A DNA stretch of 39,246 nt, taken from IMG/VR virus record IMGVR_UViG_3300031784_002645, positions 1-39,246 of that record; one strand, 5' to 3'. Source of the stretch: a virus. A program made the position numbers and the translations under genes. This document shows, one piece after another, positions 1 to 8,875 of this stretch; position 1 is the stretch's first letter; each line of letters starts with the position of its first letter. The notes under the pieces were generated by a model that saw only the letters and a list, made by a program, of their open reading frames with translations, made no database searches and was not told the DNA's origin.

Positions 1-2
1 TG

Positions 3-86
3 GTACAAATCATGTCGGGCAATCTTGAACAGGATATTATTGATGAAACTGGAACAGACGATACTAAAGAATCTGATTTACAATGA
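3..86 (+). CDS. 3' end of an upstream gene (possibly UvsX recombinase), partial
   Basis: The frame is open from the window edge to a TGA at 84-86. It gives a 27-residue acidic tail rich in Asp and Glu that overlaps the start of the gp41 helicase by 44 bases. In T4-like genomes uvsX commonly lies just upstream of gene 41 and ends in an acidic tail, so uvsX is the first guess. That rests on position and composition only, because no UvsX motif lies inside the window. The piece could also be a tiny ORF starting at the ATG at position 12. Confidence 0.4.
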   Translation, partial: VQIMSGNLEQDIIDETGTDDTKESDLQ

Positions 87-1446
87 TGAGTATTTACGAA
101 AAGTTATTCCTTTTCTAAAAGCAGAATACTTCTCAGACAGAACCGAAAGAACAATTTTTGATGAAATAATATCATTCGTATCGTCTTACAACTCTCCACC
201 AACGATTGAAGCTATTACACTTGCCGTCAAAGAGAAGAAAAATCTTACAGATGACCAAGTGACTCAATGTGAAACGTATCTACAAGAAATTGTTGAAACT
301 TCAAAGGAGATTTCAAAAATCGACTGGCTCCTTGACAAATCCGAGATATTTTGTCAAGAAAAAGCGATTTATAATGCCGTCTTGGCATCTATTTCTATTC
401 TTGATGGAAAAGATAAAGCACAGGAAAAAGGAGCTATTCCCAAGATACTCGCAGACGCATTGGGTGTAGGTTTTGATACAAACATTGGACATGATTACTT
501 AGAAAACTCTGATGAACGATATGAATTTTATCATAGGAAAGAAGAACGTATTCCGTTTGATCTTGAATACTTCAACAAAATTACAAAAGGTGGCCTTCCA
601 GCTAAGACTCTTAATATCGCTTTGGCTGGTACCGGTGTTGGTAAGTCTCTTTTTATGTGCCATGTTGCCGCTGGCTGTATGGTACAAGGGAAGAATGTTC
701 TCTACATCACAATGGAGATGGCAGAAGAAAAAATTGCAGAACGAATAGACGCCAATCTATTGAATGTGACCATTGATGAACTTACATCGTTGTCAAAAGA
801 AATGTATGATAAGAAGGTGCAAAGAGTAAGAAATAACACAACAGGAAAACTTATCATCAAAGAATATCCTACCGCAGCAGCATCTACTGTACATTTTAGG
901 ACACTTCTAAATGAACTTCATCTCAAACGTAGCTTCACTCCTGACATTATTTTTATTGATTATCTTAATATTTGCGCCTCTGCAAGAATCAAAGCAGGAG
1001 CAAATGTCAACTCATACACCTACGTCAAATCCATTGCCGAAGAACTGCGAGGTCTTGCAGTTGAGTACGGAGTACCAATCGTTAGTGCTACACAGACTAC
1101 AAGAAGCGGATTTACTTCATCTGATCCCGGGCTCGAGGACACAAGTGAGTCTTTTGGTCTGCCAGCAACCGCAGACTTGATGTTTGCTTTGATAACATCA
1201 GAAGAACTTGAAGCATTGAATCAGATTATGGTCAAACAATTAAAGAATCGTTATTCCGATCCTACAACACACAAGAGATTCGCTGTTGGTATTGACAAAT
1301 CAAAGATGAGACTGTATGATGTTGAACAAGCGGCACAAGATGGTATTGTTGATGCGGGTAAAGTTGACGATAAACCTTTGAATTCATTTGGTGAGAGAGA
1401 ACGAATGTCATCAATGAAAAAGAAGTTTGGTGGATTCAAAGTATAA
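43..1446 (+). CDS. 41: Replicative DNA helicase, T4 gp41 (DnaB-type)
   Basis: This is the hexameric 5'-3' helicase that unwinds the fork and recruits the primase. From the ATG at 43 the protein is 467 aa, close to T4 gp41. The N-terminal helical domain is followed by a RecA-fold ATPase with Walker A GTGVGKS at about residues 196-202, an acidic element (ITMEMAEE) and a Walker B strand (IIFIDYLNI). The ATG at 43 is preferred to an in-frame TTG at 25 because AGGAT sits about 7 bases upstream and the N-terminus then matches gp41-type proteins. The stop codon lies inside a late-promoter octamer. The partner primase is encoded about 21 kb downstream, whereas in T4 the two genes are close together. 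Confidence 0.96.
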   Translation: MKLEQTILKNLIYNDEYLRKVIPFLKAEYFSDRTERTIFDEIISFVSSYNSPPTIEAITLAVKEKKNLTDDQVTQCETYLQEIVETSKEISKIDWLLDKSEIFCQEKAIYNAVLASISILDGKDKAQEKGAIPKILADALGVGFDTNIGHDYLENSDERYEFYHRKEERIPFDLEYFNKITKGGLPAKTLNIALAGTGVGKSLFMCHVAAGCMVQGKNVLYITMEMAEEKIAERIDANLLNVTIDELTSLSKEMYDKKVQRVRNNTTGKLIIKEYPTAAASTVHFRTLLNELHLKRSFTPDIIFIDYLNICASARIKAGANVNSYTYVKSIAEELRGLAVEYGVPIVSATQTTRSGFTSSDPGLEDTSESFGLPATADLMFALITSEELEALNQIMVKQLKNRYSDPTTHKRFAVGIDKSKMRLYDVEQAAQDGIVDAGKVDDKPLNSFGERERMSSMKKKFGGFKV

Positions 1447-1449
1447 ATA
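1442..1449 (+). promoter_or_regulatory. T4-type late promoter octamer TATAAATA
   Basis: This is an exact match to the T4 late -10 consensus TATAAATA, which is read by the gp55 sigma factor with the sliding-clamp co-activator. It overlaps the TAA stop of the helicase gene and lies 29 bases before the ATG at 1479. It is the nearest promoter upstream of the 2958-11637 sugar cluster, with no obvious terminator between. This implies late transcription of the nuclease-like gene and possibly of the whole cluster. Confidence 0.75.
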
Positions 1450-1478
1450 TTTGATTATAACCTAATTCCTAAAACGAC

Positions 1479-2210
1479 ATGAGTGCAGCATCAGATAAAT
1501 TTGAACAAGATGTAGCAAAAGAAATCAACAAGCTACCAGGTATTAAGGCTTCTAGACCATCAGTTGGTACAGATTTCTCCGATGTTAAAGTTGAATATAA
1601 AAACATAAAGACTTGGGTTGAAGTTAAAATGTCTCATACCGACAATTTATCCAACCCTAGAGTCTATTATGAAAAAGGTCAATGGAGAACAACATACAAA
1701 ACGCCTACAGCCTTTGCTGCTGTAGAAATTCTGAACAAGTCTCAAGAAGCAAAAAAATTCATTGATGCGATTTCTAAGTATTCTGGTATACCAAAAAAAG
1801 ATATTAAAATTCCTACAACGAAGTCGGGATTGAAAGAACCTGGTGCAGTTCCGCTTCATGTCATGAAGTCTTTTTTTGATCAACCAGGAATCAATCGTTA
1901 TATTGCGAATGACGAAAATCGTGATCTAGGTAAACTAGTAACTGAGCATTATACAGAAGGTAAAACTGAACCAGCATACTATATGCAAGCAGGAGATGAT
2001 TTCTATAGAGTTTCAAACAAGAATCCTTTAGGTCTTGATACGTCAATACCTCTACTAAAAGGCTCTGGTGATTTTAAAGTCCGTGTTGCAACCCGTTCAG
2101 AATTTTATGAAGTGCAAGCCGAAATCAAAATCAAAAAAATGCCAAACAGTAAATTTTCTGTGGCACCAAAAACTAAAAAAGAAAATCCATTTATGGGAAT
2201 GAAAAAATGA
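1479..2210 (+). CDS. Putative PD-(D/E)XK nuclease-like protein
   Basis: This 243-aa protein has a restriction-endonuclease-like signature near the N-terminus. A helix (FEQDVAKEIN) is followed by an acidic beta-hairpin with D35 and then E48-V-K50 in WVEVKM, which fits the D...ExK metal site of that superfamily. The rest is Lys-rich with no recognised domain. It begins 32 bases after gp41, follows a late promoter and overlaps the next gene by four bases. A late nuclease could act in DNA processing or degradation, but the role is inferred. I do not recognise a named T4 gene. Confidence 0.55.
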   Translation: MSAASDKFEQDVAKEINKLPGIKASRPSVGTDFSDVKVEYKNIKTWVEVKMSHTDNLSNPRVYYEKGQWRTTYKTPTAFAAVEILNKSQEAKKFIDAISKYSGIPKKDIKIPTTKSGLKEPGAVPLHVMKSFFDQPGINRYIANDENRDLGKLVTEHYTEGKTEPAYYMQAGDDFYRVSNKNPLGLDTSIPLLKGSGDFKVRVATRSEFYEVQAEIKIKKMPNSKFSVAPKTKKENPFMGMKK

Positions 2211-2491
2211 GTTTATCATATGATTTTGATAAAGTATTCAAAGAATACCAGAATGCTACTGATGATTTTGGGTTCTCTGCCGTATCAGAAGAAGAATACA
2301 ATTCGGTAATAAACAAAACAGCAGAAACAGCAGATGATTATAAAACACGTTTGAATGAAGTAGAAAAACTTATTATACCATTCTTACAAAAGTTATATCA
2401 AACAGCAGACAAAGAATACATTTATTGGCCAAACAGAAAGCCAGTAATAGAAAAACAAATTGAGAGGATATTAAAACTCACCCGTGGATGA
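2207..2491 (+). CDS. Conserved T4-like hypothetical protein, 94 aa
   Basis: The ATG overlaps the previous TGA (ATGA), which indicates translational coupling. The protein has an acidic N-terminus (FGFSAVSEEEY) and a helical middle containing EVEKLIIPFLQKL. Its tail KEYIYWPNR...IEKQIERIL is a pattern I recognise from small uncharacterised proteins of T4-like phages. No enzymatic motif, signal peptide or membrane segment is visible. Function unknown. Confidence 0.8.
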   Translation: MSLSYDFDKVFKEYQNATDDFGFSAVSEEEYNSVINKTAETADDYKTRLNEVEKLIIPFLQKLYQTADKEYIYWPNRKPVIEKQIERILKLTRG

Positions 2492-2513
2492 TGTTGACCT
2501 AAAGGTATAGGAA

Positions 2514-2717
2514 ATGTCAGACGATATCAAACCAGATTTTAAAAAATTCAAAAACAAAAAGAAGCTAACAGTACCAGAAGAATTTCTAGATAATGCAAAA
2601 AGTTATGAAGATAAACAGATGCTCGTAAGAGTATTGACAGAAAGAGAAAAAGGAAGAGTTCTATTGATAATGAAGTCACTTTTGGCTGATGCAGTAAAAT
2701 CAAGAAACCGAAAATGA
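2514..2717 (+). CDS. Small hypothetical protein, 67 aa
   Basis: This 67-aa charged protein has a Lys-rich N-terminus (FKKFKNKKKLTVPEEFLD) and a helical C-terminal half. It starts 22 bases after the previous stop behind an AGGAA-type ribosome site. The end overlaps the next gene by four bases (ATGA), which supports it as a real coupled gene. I do not recognise the family and no function can be assigned. Confidence 0.7.
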   Translation: MSDDIKPDFKKFKNKKKLTVPEEFLDNAKSYEDKQMLVRVLTEREKGRVLLIMKSLLADAVKSRNRK

Positions 2718-2950
2718 AACAATTACTTGAAATGCTACCCAAAATCTTAGGCATGATGCCTGAGATTGTGAAATACATAAAGTACATTCCAATAATTATG
2801 GTGTTAGCGGGTATTGGTTATGGAGTGTATTATGTAACAAAGAACTACAGAGATCCTTACGTGTGCTATGATAATGAAATCTATGAACAAATATCAATCA
2901 CATCAGGTGTTTATAAATTTAAAGGTGGGTATTGCATAAGCGATAAGTGA
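2714..2950 (+). CDS. Small single-pass membrane protein, 78 aa
   Basis: A hydrophobic stretch at about residues 25-43 (IPIIMVLAGIGYGVYYV) follows an amphipathic N-terminus. The remaining ~30 residues contain Cys 51 and Cys 74 (numbering approximate), which could form a disulfide if that side faces the periplasm. It overlaps the preceding gene by four bases. The function is unknown. The short tail is unlike a typical holin. Confidence 0.7.
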   Translation: MKQLLEMLPKILGMMPEIVKYIKYIPIIMVLAGIGYGVYYVTKNYRDPYVCYDNEIYEQISITSGVYKFKGGYCISDK

Positions 2951-2957
2951 GGTTATT

Positions 2958-3668
2958 ATGAGTGCAGTGGTAATTATTCCGACTACTGGAGCTGATACAG
3001 TAAAACGCTCCATTGAAAGTGTTTTATCCCAAACCTATCCGACAACTTGTTATGTTGTCTGTGATGGTAATCAATTCAGAGGTAAAGTCAAAGTTATTGT
3101 TGACAACTACCTATCAAATAAAAATATTAAACTCTGTTTCTTGCCAGACAACGTAGGTGCTAATGGATTCTATGGCCATAGAGTTTATGCTGCGTTCTCC
3201 CATTTAGTTAATGAAGATTACGTTATGTTTCTGGATCAAGATTGTTGGTTTGAAGATAATCATGTTCAGTCCTGCGTGAACACAATTCAATCTAAAGAAT
3301 TAGATTGGACGTATTCTTTGAGAAAAATTACCGACAAAGATGGAAACTTCTATTGTAATGATGACTGTGAAAGTCTTGGTAAATGGATAGCATGGACAAA
3401 TACACACCATATTGACACAAATAGTTATTGCGTTCGTCGTGAAATCCTGATAAGATTAGCATCTACGTGGCATGGTGGGTGGGGTCAAGATAGAGTGTTC
3501 TTCAATACAATAGCAACCAACTTTCAGAAGTGGGATTGTACAAGAAGATACACAGTCAACTACAGAGTTGATGGTAATGCAGGTTCTGTGACAAAAGGAT
3601 TCTTTGATCAAGGTAATAAAGTGATGCATGATTTCTATAAAGGAAAACTTCCTTGGCGAGAAGATTGA
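2958..3668 (+). CDS. Family-2-like (GT-A) glycosyltransferase
   Basis: This 236-aa protein opens with the GT2 nucleotide-binding strand VVIIPTTGADTVKRSIESVL and SQTYP. It carries a D93-Q-D95 metal-binding motif in VMFLDQDCWFED and a later GGWGQDRVF element like the acceptor/catalytic region of small GT2 enzymes. It should transfer a nucleotide-activated sugar, with donor and acceptor unknown. It is the first gene of the sugar cluster and overlaps the next by 16 bases. There is no membrane segment, so the protein is probably cytoplasmic. Confidence 0.82.
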   Translation: MSAVVIIPTTGADTVKRSIESVLSQTYPTTCYVVCDGNQFRGKVKVIVDNYLSNKNIKLCFLPDNVGANGFYGHRVYAAFSHLVNEDYVMFLDQDCWFEDNHVQSCVNTIQSKELDWTYSLRKITDKDGNFYCNDDCESLGKWIAWTNTHHIDTNSYCVRREILIRLASTWHGGWGQDRVFFNTIATNFQKWDCTRRYTVNYRVDGNAGSVTKGFFDQGNKVMHDFYKGKLPWRED

Positions 3669-4444
3669 TAGTAGGTAAAACTAGTTTTATTGGTAACGAA
3701 CTAGCTAAACTAAAAAATTTCGATATTGTTGCATACAAAGATATTCATCATGTTGACTTTTCTCAATATGATGGCGTTATCAATTGTGCATTGAATCCTG
3801 TGTTTAAAACTCAAACATATGATGAAAAAATTGATGTTGATTATGAGATAGCAAAACTTGCGTATGAAAATAATTGCCATTATGCAATGATTTCAACCAG
3901 AAAGGTTTATGGATCATCATCAGAACTGAAAACATATACAGAAGAAAGTCCTACAAATCCATTTGACTTCTATAGTGAAAACAAATTGATTTGTGAGAAT
4001 AAAATTCTAAATGAGTTTGGGGATAAAGCAGTCATAGTCAGAGGATCTAATTTGTTTGGATTTGAATTGGGTAGGCAATCTTTCATGGGCTTCTGTATGG
4101 ATCAATTGAAGCACAGTGAAAAGATTGTATTTTCAATTAGCGAAAAAACAAAAAGAGACTTTATTGATGTGACTACATCAGCATGTATGTTAGATAAAAT
4201 TTTAAGAAGAAAATTGACAGGAATATATAATTTAAGTTCTAACTATGGTCTTGAAATAGGCAAAGTAGCAAAACATTTAATTCGTGGTTATGGTAAAGGT
4301 GAGTTTTTATGTACCAGTGATGTTGTCAAAGAGCAGTTCATCATAGACAACACAAAACTAATCAAACAGCTCAAACTTATTTCTCACCCATTTTATATCA
4401 CAGGTATCATTGAAAATTTAGGAGAAGAATTGTGCAAGATATGA
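3653..4444 (+). CDS. NAD(P)-dependent sugar epimerase/reductase (SDR, RmlD-like)
   Basis: This extended short-chain dehydrogenase has an N-terminal Rossmann strand RLIVGKTSFIG, a relaxed Gly motif, with S91/T92 in STRKVYG and the catalytic pair Y107-SEN-K111. The length of 263 aa fits a small RmlD/epimerase enzyme. A TTG start at 3653 is preferred because AAAGGA lies 7 bases upstream and the Rossmann strand begins at once. It would reduce or epimerise a nucleotide-sugar for the transferases around it. The exact substrate is not readable. Confidence 0.8.
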   Translation: MARRLIVGKTSFIGNELAKLKNFDIVAYKDIHHVDFSQYDGVINCALNPVFKTQTYDEKIDVDYEIAKLAYENNCHYAMISTRKVYGSSSELKTYTEESPTNPFDFYSENKLICENKILNEFGDKAVIVRGSNLFGFELGRQSFMGFCMDQLKHSEKIVFSISEKTKRDFIDVTTSACMLDKILRRKLTGIYNLSSNYGLEIGKVAKHLIRGYGKGEFLCTSDVVKEQFIIDNTKLIKQLKLISHPFYITGIIENLGEELCKI

Positions 4445-5280
4445 TCATTAGTGCCGTGTCGGAATACAAGTACGACAGAATGAAACATTGGGTGAACTCA
4501 ATCAAGAAGTGCGGATTTAAAGGTAGAATCGCAGTCGTTGCATTTAATATCACAGACAATACAATTAGGAAACTAAAATATGAAGGTGTTGAGGTTTACT
4601 TAACAACAAATCAAAGAAACGAAAAAGATGATGGATACTTGTACGCAAACGGAATAACTTATCACGTACCAATGCTTAGACATTATTTTTATTGGGCAAT
4701 ATTGTCTCAAATGAAAGACATTCGTTATGTCATTTCTACAGATATATCTGATGTTGTATTTCAACTAGATCCTTCTGTGTGGTTAGAAAATCATCTCGGC
4801 GATAAAAAATTAAATTATGGATGTGAAGGTCTATTGTACAAAGACGAAACATGGGGAAATCAAAACATGATGGAATGTTTTCCTCAACTATATCATCACA
4901 TGAAGGACAGACCGATCTACAATGCCGGATCAATGGCTGGCGAGTTTGAGATGTTTAAAAACTTTTCATTAGCTGTTTCTTTGGCTATTAACAATATTCC
5001 ACATCCAACTCCAGATCAAGCTGGTGTTAATGCTATGTTATCAATCGAACCATATCACTCACTTACCAAGTTCAATGACCACGATACAAATTGGGCATGT
5101 GAATGTGGGACTACTGTAGACCCAAATAAAATAGAACGATTCAGACCCCATCTATTGAGTCCTGAGCCTATCTTTGATGGGGAGTATGTGTATACAAGTA
5201 AAGGCGAGAAATATGTAATGGTACACCAATATAATAGAGTGCCAGAATGGAAAGAAAAGATTGAGAAAAAATATGGATAA
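4432..5280 (+). CDS. Putative GT-A-fold glycosyltransferase
   Basis: This 282-aa protein has an N-terminal alpha/beta half and a STDISDVVFQLDP segment (D104, D107) that resembles the acidic metal site of GT8/GT34-like transferases. It also has YNAGSMAG and DQAGVNAML, two elements typical of that fold's acceptor side. A GTG start at 4432 is supported by AGGAG 7 bases upstream; the in-frame ATG at 4441 lies too far from it. It overlaps both neighbours. The family assignment is by pattern only. Confidence 0.65.
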   Translation: MQDMIISAVSEYKYDRMKHWVNSIKKCGFKGRIAVVAFNITDNTIRKLKYEGVEVYLTTNQRNEKDDGYLYANGITYHVPMLRHYFYWAILSQMKDIRYVISTDISDVVFQLDPSVWLENHLGDKKLNYGCEGLLYKDETWGNQNMMECFPQLYHHMKDRPIYNAGSMAGEFEMFKNFSLAVSLAINNIPHPTPDQAGVNAMLSIEPYHSLTKFNDHDTNWACECGTTVDPNKIERFRPHLLSPEPIFDGEYVYTSKGEKYVMVHQYNRVPEWKEKIEKKYG

Positions 5281-6097
5281 TGATATTTCAGTAGTTACAG
5301 CATTCTATGATATTGGTAGAGGTAATCTACCAAAAGTAAAACATGGTAGAGAGTTACCATTCTATCAGCATAGAAGTGTAAATCAATATTTTGATTTTTT
5401 CAGTAACCTAGCTAAACTTCAAAACGAAATGGTGATTTACACAACACCCGATTTTGAAGATAAAGTTAAAACTATCAGAAAAAATGTTGGGTTGGAAGAA
5501 CTGACGAAAGTTGTTATTGCAGATTCATACCTACCTGAAAGATATGAACTAATTAAACCTATGGTTCAAAAGGTAATGGATGATCCCGCATATTATGGTA
5601 AAGTGGTGAATCCTCAACTGATTGAATATTGGCATGCCGATTATGTTCTTGTCAATATTTTTAAAGCCTGGTATGTTACTGATGCAATTGAGAAAGGTCT
5701 GATAAGTAATGATCTTACTGCATGGATAGATTTTGGTTATGTTCGTGATGATAAAACAATACCAGCATCAAATCGTTGGACTTATAATTTTGATCGTGAG
5801 AAAATTCATTTCTTCAATCAATATACTATACACAAAGAAAGACCGATTGACAATATAATCTATACAGGTGATGTTTACATTCAAGGATGTCATATTGTAG
5901 CAGGAACAAAGAAATGGGAACTTCTTAAGCAATTGGTTCTCAAAAATCTAGAAGTTCTATTACAAAATAATTTAATTGATGATGATCAAACATTATTGCT
6001 CATGTCGTATCTGACAAGCCCACAAGATTTTCAGTTACATATTGCTGATCCAAACGATTGGTTTAGAATCTTTAGAATATTTAATGATCAAATATGA
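5273..6097 (+). CDS. HtrL/YibB-family protein, putative glycosyltransferase
   Basis: From the ATG at 5273 the protein is 274 aa. It contains WIDFGYVRDD at residues 151-160, the hallmark of the HtrL/YibB family associated with lipopolysaccharide gene clusters in bacteria. The N-terminus (ISVVTAFYDIGRG) also matches that family. An upstream in-frame TTG at 5261 would lengthen the overlap with the previous gene and has no better ribosome site. The biochemical activity of the family is not well established; a GT-A-like sugar transfer is inferred. It overlaps its neighbour at 6094 by four bases. Confidence 0.7.
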   Translation: MDNDISVVTAFYDIGRGNLPKVKHGRELPFYQHRSVNQYFDFFSNLAKLQNEMVIYTTPDFEDKVKTIRKNVGLEELTKVVIADSYLPERYELIKPMVQKVMDDPAYYGKVVNPQLIEYWHADYVLVNIFKAWYVTDAIEKGLISNDLTAWIDFGYVRDDKTIPASNRWTYNFDREKIHFFNQYTIHKERPIDNIIYTGDVYIQGCHIVAGTKKWELLKQLVLKNLEVLLQNNLIDDDQTLLLMSYLTSPQDFQLHIADPNDWFRIFRIFNDQI

Positions 6098-6834
6098 TTA
6101 AAATATATTCGCCAAGAATTCATAATCTGGGAGATTTTATGCATTGTCTCCCAGCATTATCGGGTCTACATAAAAAACTAAAGTATAAATTCTCATTTGT
6201 CATTTGTGATAGGCTAGAAAGATTTGTTGGTATAAAAGAATTATTGATGCAGCAAGAGATGTTTGCTGAAGTAAAATTCATGCATGAAGAAACCATGATT
6301 GCTGAAAGATATATTCTATTGGATGATATTGGTGAGGAGAAACAACATGGTAACAGTCCAATAGCATGTCATAGATTTTATAATTTCATCAGAGATAATT
6401 ACAAAATAGATTTTGATATTGATGATGATTTTGAATTAAAAGTGCCAAAACTAGATATAGACTTTCAAACAGACAAGTTAATCATTGGTGATAGATGGTC
6501 ATCTAGAGATGCACCAGATGTTGATACTAGAAGATATTCTAATCTTATAGAAAGTGCAGAAATTGTACCAAAAGAAAAAGCATTATATCTTGACTATAAA
6601 AAAGATTTAATATATAATTGTTCTCTAATTAAGCATAATCCAAATCCATTTATTACCACATTTACTGGAATAGGTATTGTTGCCGATTTGATGAAAAAAG
6701 ATTGTTACATTTTGTGGGATGAAGATATACGAAACTGGCAAGGTTGGGGTGTAGAACAAGATTATAAACTACACTACTATCAAGATAGAAAATCAAAACT
6801 TGTTTATATAAGAGATTTTAAGTATGATAATTAA
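6094..6834 (+). CDS. Putative GT9-like (GT-B) glycosyltransferase
   Basis: This 246-aa protein begins with an N-terminal LGDFMHCLPALSGLHKKL, resembling the GD-x-(h)-x-LPAL start of heptosyltransferase-type GT9 enzymes. The later TTFTGIGIVADLMKK resembles the donor-binding lobe. It is shorter than typical 320-350-aa GT9 enzymes, so it may be a minimal or divergent form. It overlaps both neighbours, consistent with one co-translated unit, and is very AT-rich even by the standard of this genome. Confidence 0.6.
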   Translation: MIKIYSPRIHNLGDFMHCLPALSGLHKKLKYKFSFVICDRLERFVGIKELLMQQEMFAEVKFMHEETMIAERYILLDDIGEEKQHGNSPIACHRFYNFIRDNYKIDFDIDDDFELKVPKLDIDFQTDKLIIGDRWSSRDAPDVDTRRYSNLIESAEIVPKEKALYLDYKKDLIYNCSLIKHNPNPFITTFTGIGIVADLMKKDCYILWDEDIRNWQGWGVEQDYKLHYYQDRKSKLVYIRDFKYDN

Positions 6835-7528
6835 TGTTCCTTTAGGCGCATTTGGTGGCCCTCTCAGAAATGGTGATATTGTTGCTGTAGCAAATGTCGT
6901 TGAATATCTTAGAAAAGTAGAAGATAAAAATATAAAATTCCATCTTTTACCTAACTCTGTGTCATCAGCAGATTACTGTCAGAAATTTTTAAAGTTTATG
7001 TTAGAGAATACAGATTATTTCTCTGATAACGCAGGTGAAAAAGAACTTTCATGGAAAAATATTAATCTTTGGGATTTTAGAGGATTATCTGGTGATTTAG
7101 TGAGAATCCCAAATAATAAAAAGCAAGAAAAGAAGATAGTTATCTGTCCTTTATTTAATGCCCAATACAACACATACAGAAATTGGCCAAAACATATTTT
7201 TGAAAAAATGCTTGAGAGATTTAAGAGCGAAGCATATTCGGATTATAGAAAAATCATTTGTACAGAGGCAACTATAGGCCACATTGATGGGTGGGAAGAA
7301 TCTACAGATTTTCTAGAAAATTTAGATCACATAATGACAAGTGAAATATTCTTTGGGGGTGATACTGGAACTAGTCACTTTGTTGGTGCATTAGAAAGTG
7401 GACCAGGTGAAATATTATATTTCTATTCTGGTCATGGTCTTATTCACACAACTCCTTTCTATTCTACCTTAGGAAAAGGAAGAGTCATTCAGTACTGGCA
7501 TAACTTTGAACAAGCAACTTGGAGTTAA
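6824..7528 (+). CDS. GT9-like (heptosyltransferase-type) glycosyltransferase
   Basis: This 234-aa protein contains YRNWPKHIFEKML and GGDTGTSHFVGAL (D180, H185). These match the RxWP and (S/G)GDTGPMHLAAAL motifs of GT9 enzymes that bind ADP-heptose or similar donors. The N-terminal half is truncated relative to bacterial GT9 proteins. It follows another GT9-like gene, so the two could each act alone or be split halves working together. An ADP-heptose donor would fit the heptose kinase/adenylyltransferase genes at 37102-38233. Confidence 0.68.
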   Translation: MIINVPLGAFGGPLRNGDIVAVANVVEYLRKVEDKNIKFHLLPNSVSSADYCQKFLKFMLENTDYFSDNAGEKELSWKNINLWDFRGLSGDLVRIPNNKKQEKKIVICPLFNAQYNTYRNWPKHIFEKMLERFKSEAYSDYRKIICTEATIGHIDGWEESTDFLENLDHIMTSEIFFGGDTGTSHFVGALESGPGEILYFYSGHGLIHTTPFYSTLGKGRVIQYWHNFEQATWS

Positions 7529-7529
7529 T

Positions 7530-8237
7530 ATGAGAATTAAATTATTCAGTCACATGGTTGACATTGGTTGTGGAAAAGATATTACAGTAGAACAAACAGA
7601 GCTACTAGAAAAAACAGGTTTGCTTGATGCTGTTGAACACGCATATTTCTTTGCACACTTTGATAGAGATAACTATTCCTGGTTAGAAGAAAGATGGAAA
7701 GACAGAAAGAACGTTGATATTCTACATTATAATCAAGATTATCAGCCTTGGTATGAGGCAACTTCAGTAAACTATTTGCAAGAATATTGTCATGAGAACG
7801 ATGAAGAATTTTATGTTTGCTTCATGACACACAAAGGAGCAAGTCATGGTCCTGGTGGTCATCAAAACTGGCGAAGATATATGCAATACTGGAATATAGA
7901 GAAATGGAAAGACTGTGTTGCAAAGCTTGATGAAGGTTATGACATGTGTGGTGCTGCATTTTTAAATAACCCGCCACATCCTTTTTATGCGGGTAACTTT
8001 TTCTGGGCAAAAGCATCATATCTAAGGAAGTGTCGTAGACTAAAAACTCCACCAGAAAATATGTTCAAGCCACAATTTGAAGAACAACCACACCATCGTT
8101 TTGATCTTGAGTGTTGGCATGGTAGTGGTGCACCTAATGCATATGATATGCATCCTGGAGAAACAAATCGATGGTATTTACCTCCAGAAACATACCGAGA
8201 TGATATGGAAGAAACCTTTACTTACAGAACAGTATGA
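7530..8237 (+). CDS. Putative glycosyltransferase of a capsule/LPS-cluster type
   Basis: From the ATG at 7530 (GGAG 5 bases upstream) the protein is 235 aa. An upstream in-frame start at 7506 lies inside the previous gene and has no ribosome site. The sequence contains FMTHKGASH, NWRRYMQYWNIEKWKDC and FYAGNFFWAKASYLRK, a set of elements I know from proteins annotated as glycosyltransferases in polysaccharide clusters. No canonical DxD is evident, so the activity is inferred. It is followed by an ATGA overlap with the next gene. Confidence 0.6.
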   Translation: MRIKLFSHMVDIGCGKDITVEQTELLEKTGLLDAVEHAYFFAHFDRDNYSWLEERWKDRKNVDILHYNQDYQPWYEATSVNYLQEYCHENDEEFYVCFMTHKGASHGPGGHQNWRRYMQYWNIEKWKDCVAKLDEGYDMCGAAFLNNPPHPFYAGNFFWAKASYLRKCRRLKTPPENMFKPQFEEQPHHRFDLECWHGSGAPNAYDMHPGETNRWYLPPETYRDDMEETFTYRTV

Positions 8238-8875
8238 ACGATACGGCAATCATAGTTACCTCTTATTGTGGAGGTAATTTTCAAGAAGAAAAAAGAAAAA
8301 TGACTAAGACAATCTGTAAAATGTTGTCTGAAAAAGGTCATTATGTTATTCTTACTACACACTCACCTGTAGACGTTGATACACAAAATTATTGTGATGT
8401 ATTTGTTTATGATAAAGACAATAGATTTTCTTTTGATGACGTTCCACAAAGAACGACAAATCATGGTGTCGCAGAGTTGACACTTATGAGAAATGCAGTA
8501 AAATTAATACCTGAAAATTTCAAATATCTACTGAAGATGGCATATGATAATAAGCCAGATTTAGATTATCATGATATCATACAGAAGTGTAAAGAAACTA
8601 ATAAGAAAGCGGTCACAGCAAAATGGGGTAACGATATTACGTTAGGAACTCAGATGTATTTTTCTGAGATTGCATTCTTTAGAGAAACATTATCAATGAA
8701 TGAATTATGGCGATGCGAAAAAGACTTAGAATATGTTTGGTATGATTCTGTAAAAGATAAAAACTTATTAGATCAAGTGCATGTACTAGACCTATACAGA
8801 AACTTCTTTGGCCATGATGTTCTTCAATATGCTCATGCAGCAGGAACTTTTGTAGATCACTATCCATATGATTAG
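8234..8875 (+). CDS. Putative GT-A-type glycosyltransferase, 213 aa
   Basis: The N-terminus IIVTSYCGGNFQEEKRKM and the strand YVILTTHSP followed by DVFVYDKDNRF resemble the nucleotide-sugar-binding half of small GT-A proteins found in phage and capsule clusters. A FKYLLKMAYDN segment may be the metal-site strand. No textbook motif is complete. It overlaps both neighbours (ATGA upstream, 8 bases downstream), and much of the assignment rests on cluster context. Confidence 0.5.
   Translation: MNDTAIIVTSYCGGNFQEEKRKMTKTICKMLSEKGHYVILTTHSPVDVDTQNYCDVFVYDKDNRFSFDDVPQRTTNHGVAELTLMRNAVKLIPENFKYLLKMAYDNKPDLDYHDIIQKCKETNKKAVTAKWGNDITLGTQMYFSEIAFFRETLSMNELWRCEKDLEYVWYDSVKDKNLLDQVHVLDLYRNFFGHDVLQYAHAAGTFVDHYPYD

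Noticed and set aside
25-42. TTG at 25 as the gp41 start
   Set aside because: The ATG at 43 has AGGAT at good spacing and matches the usual gp41 N-terminus.
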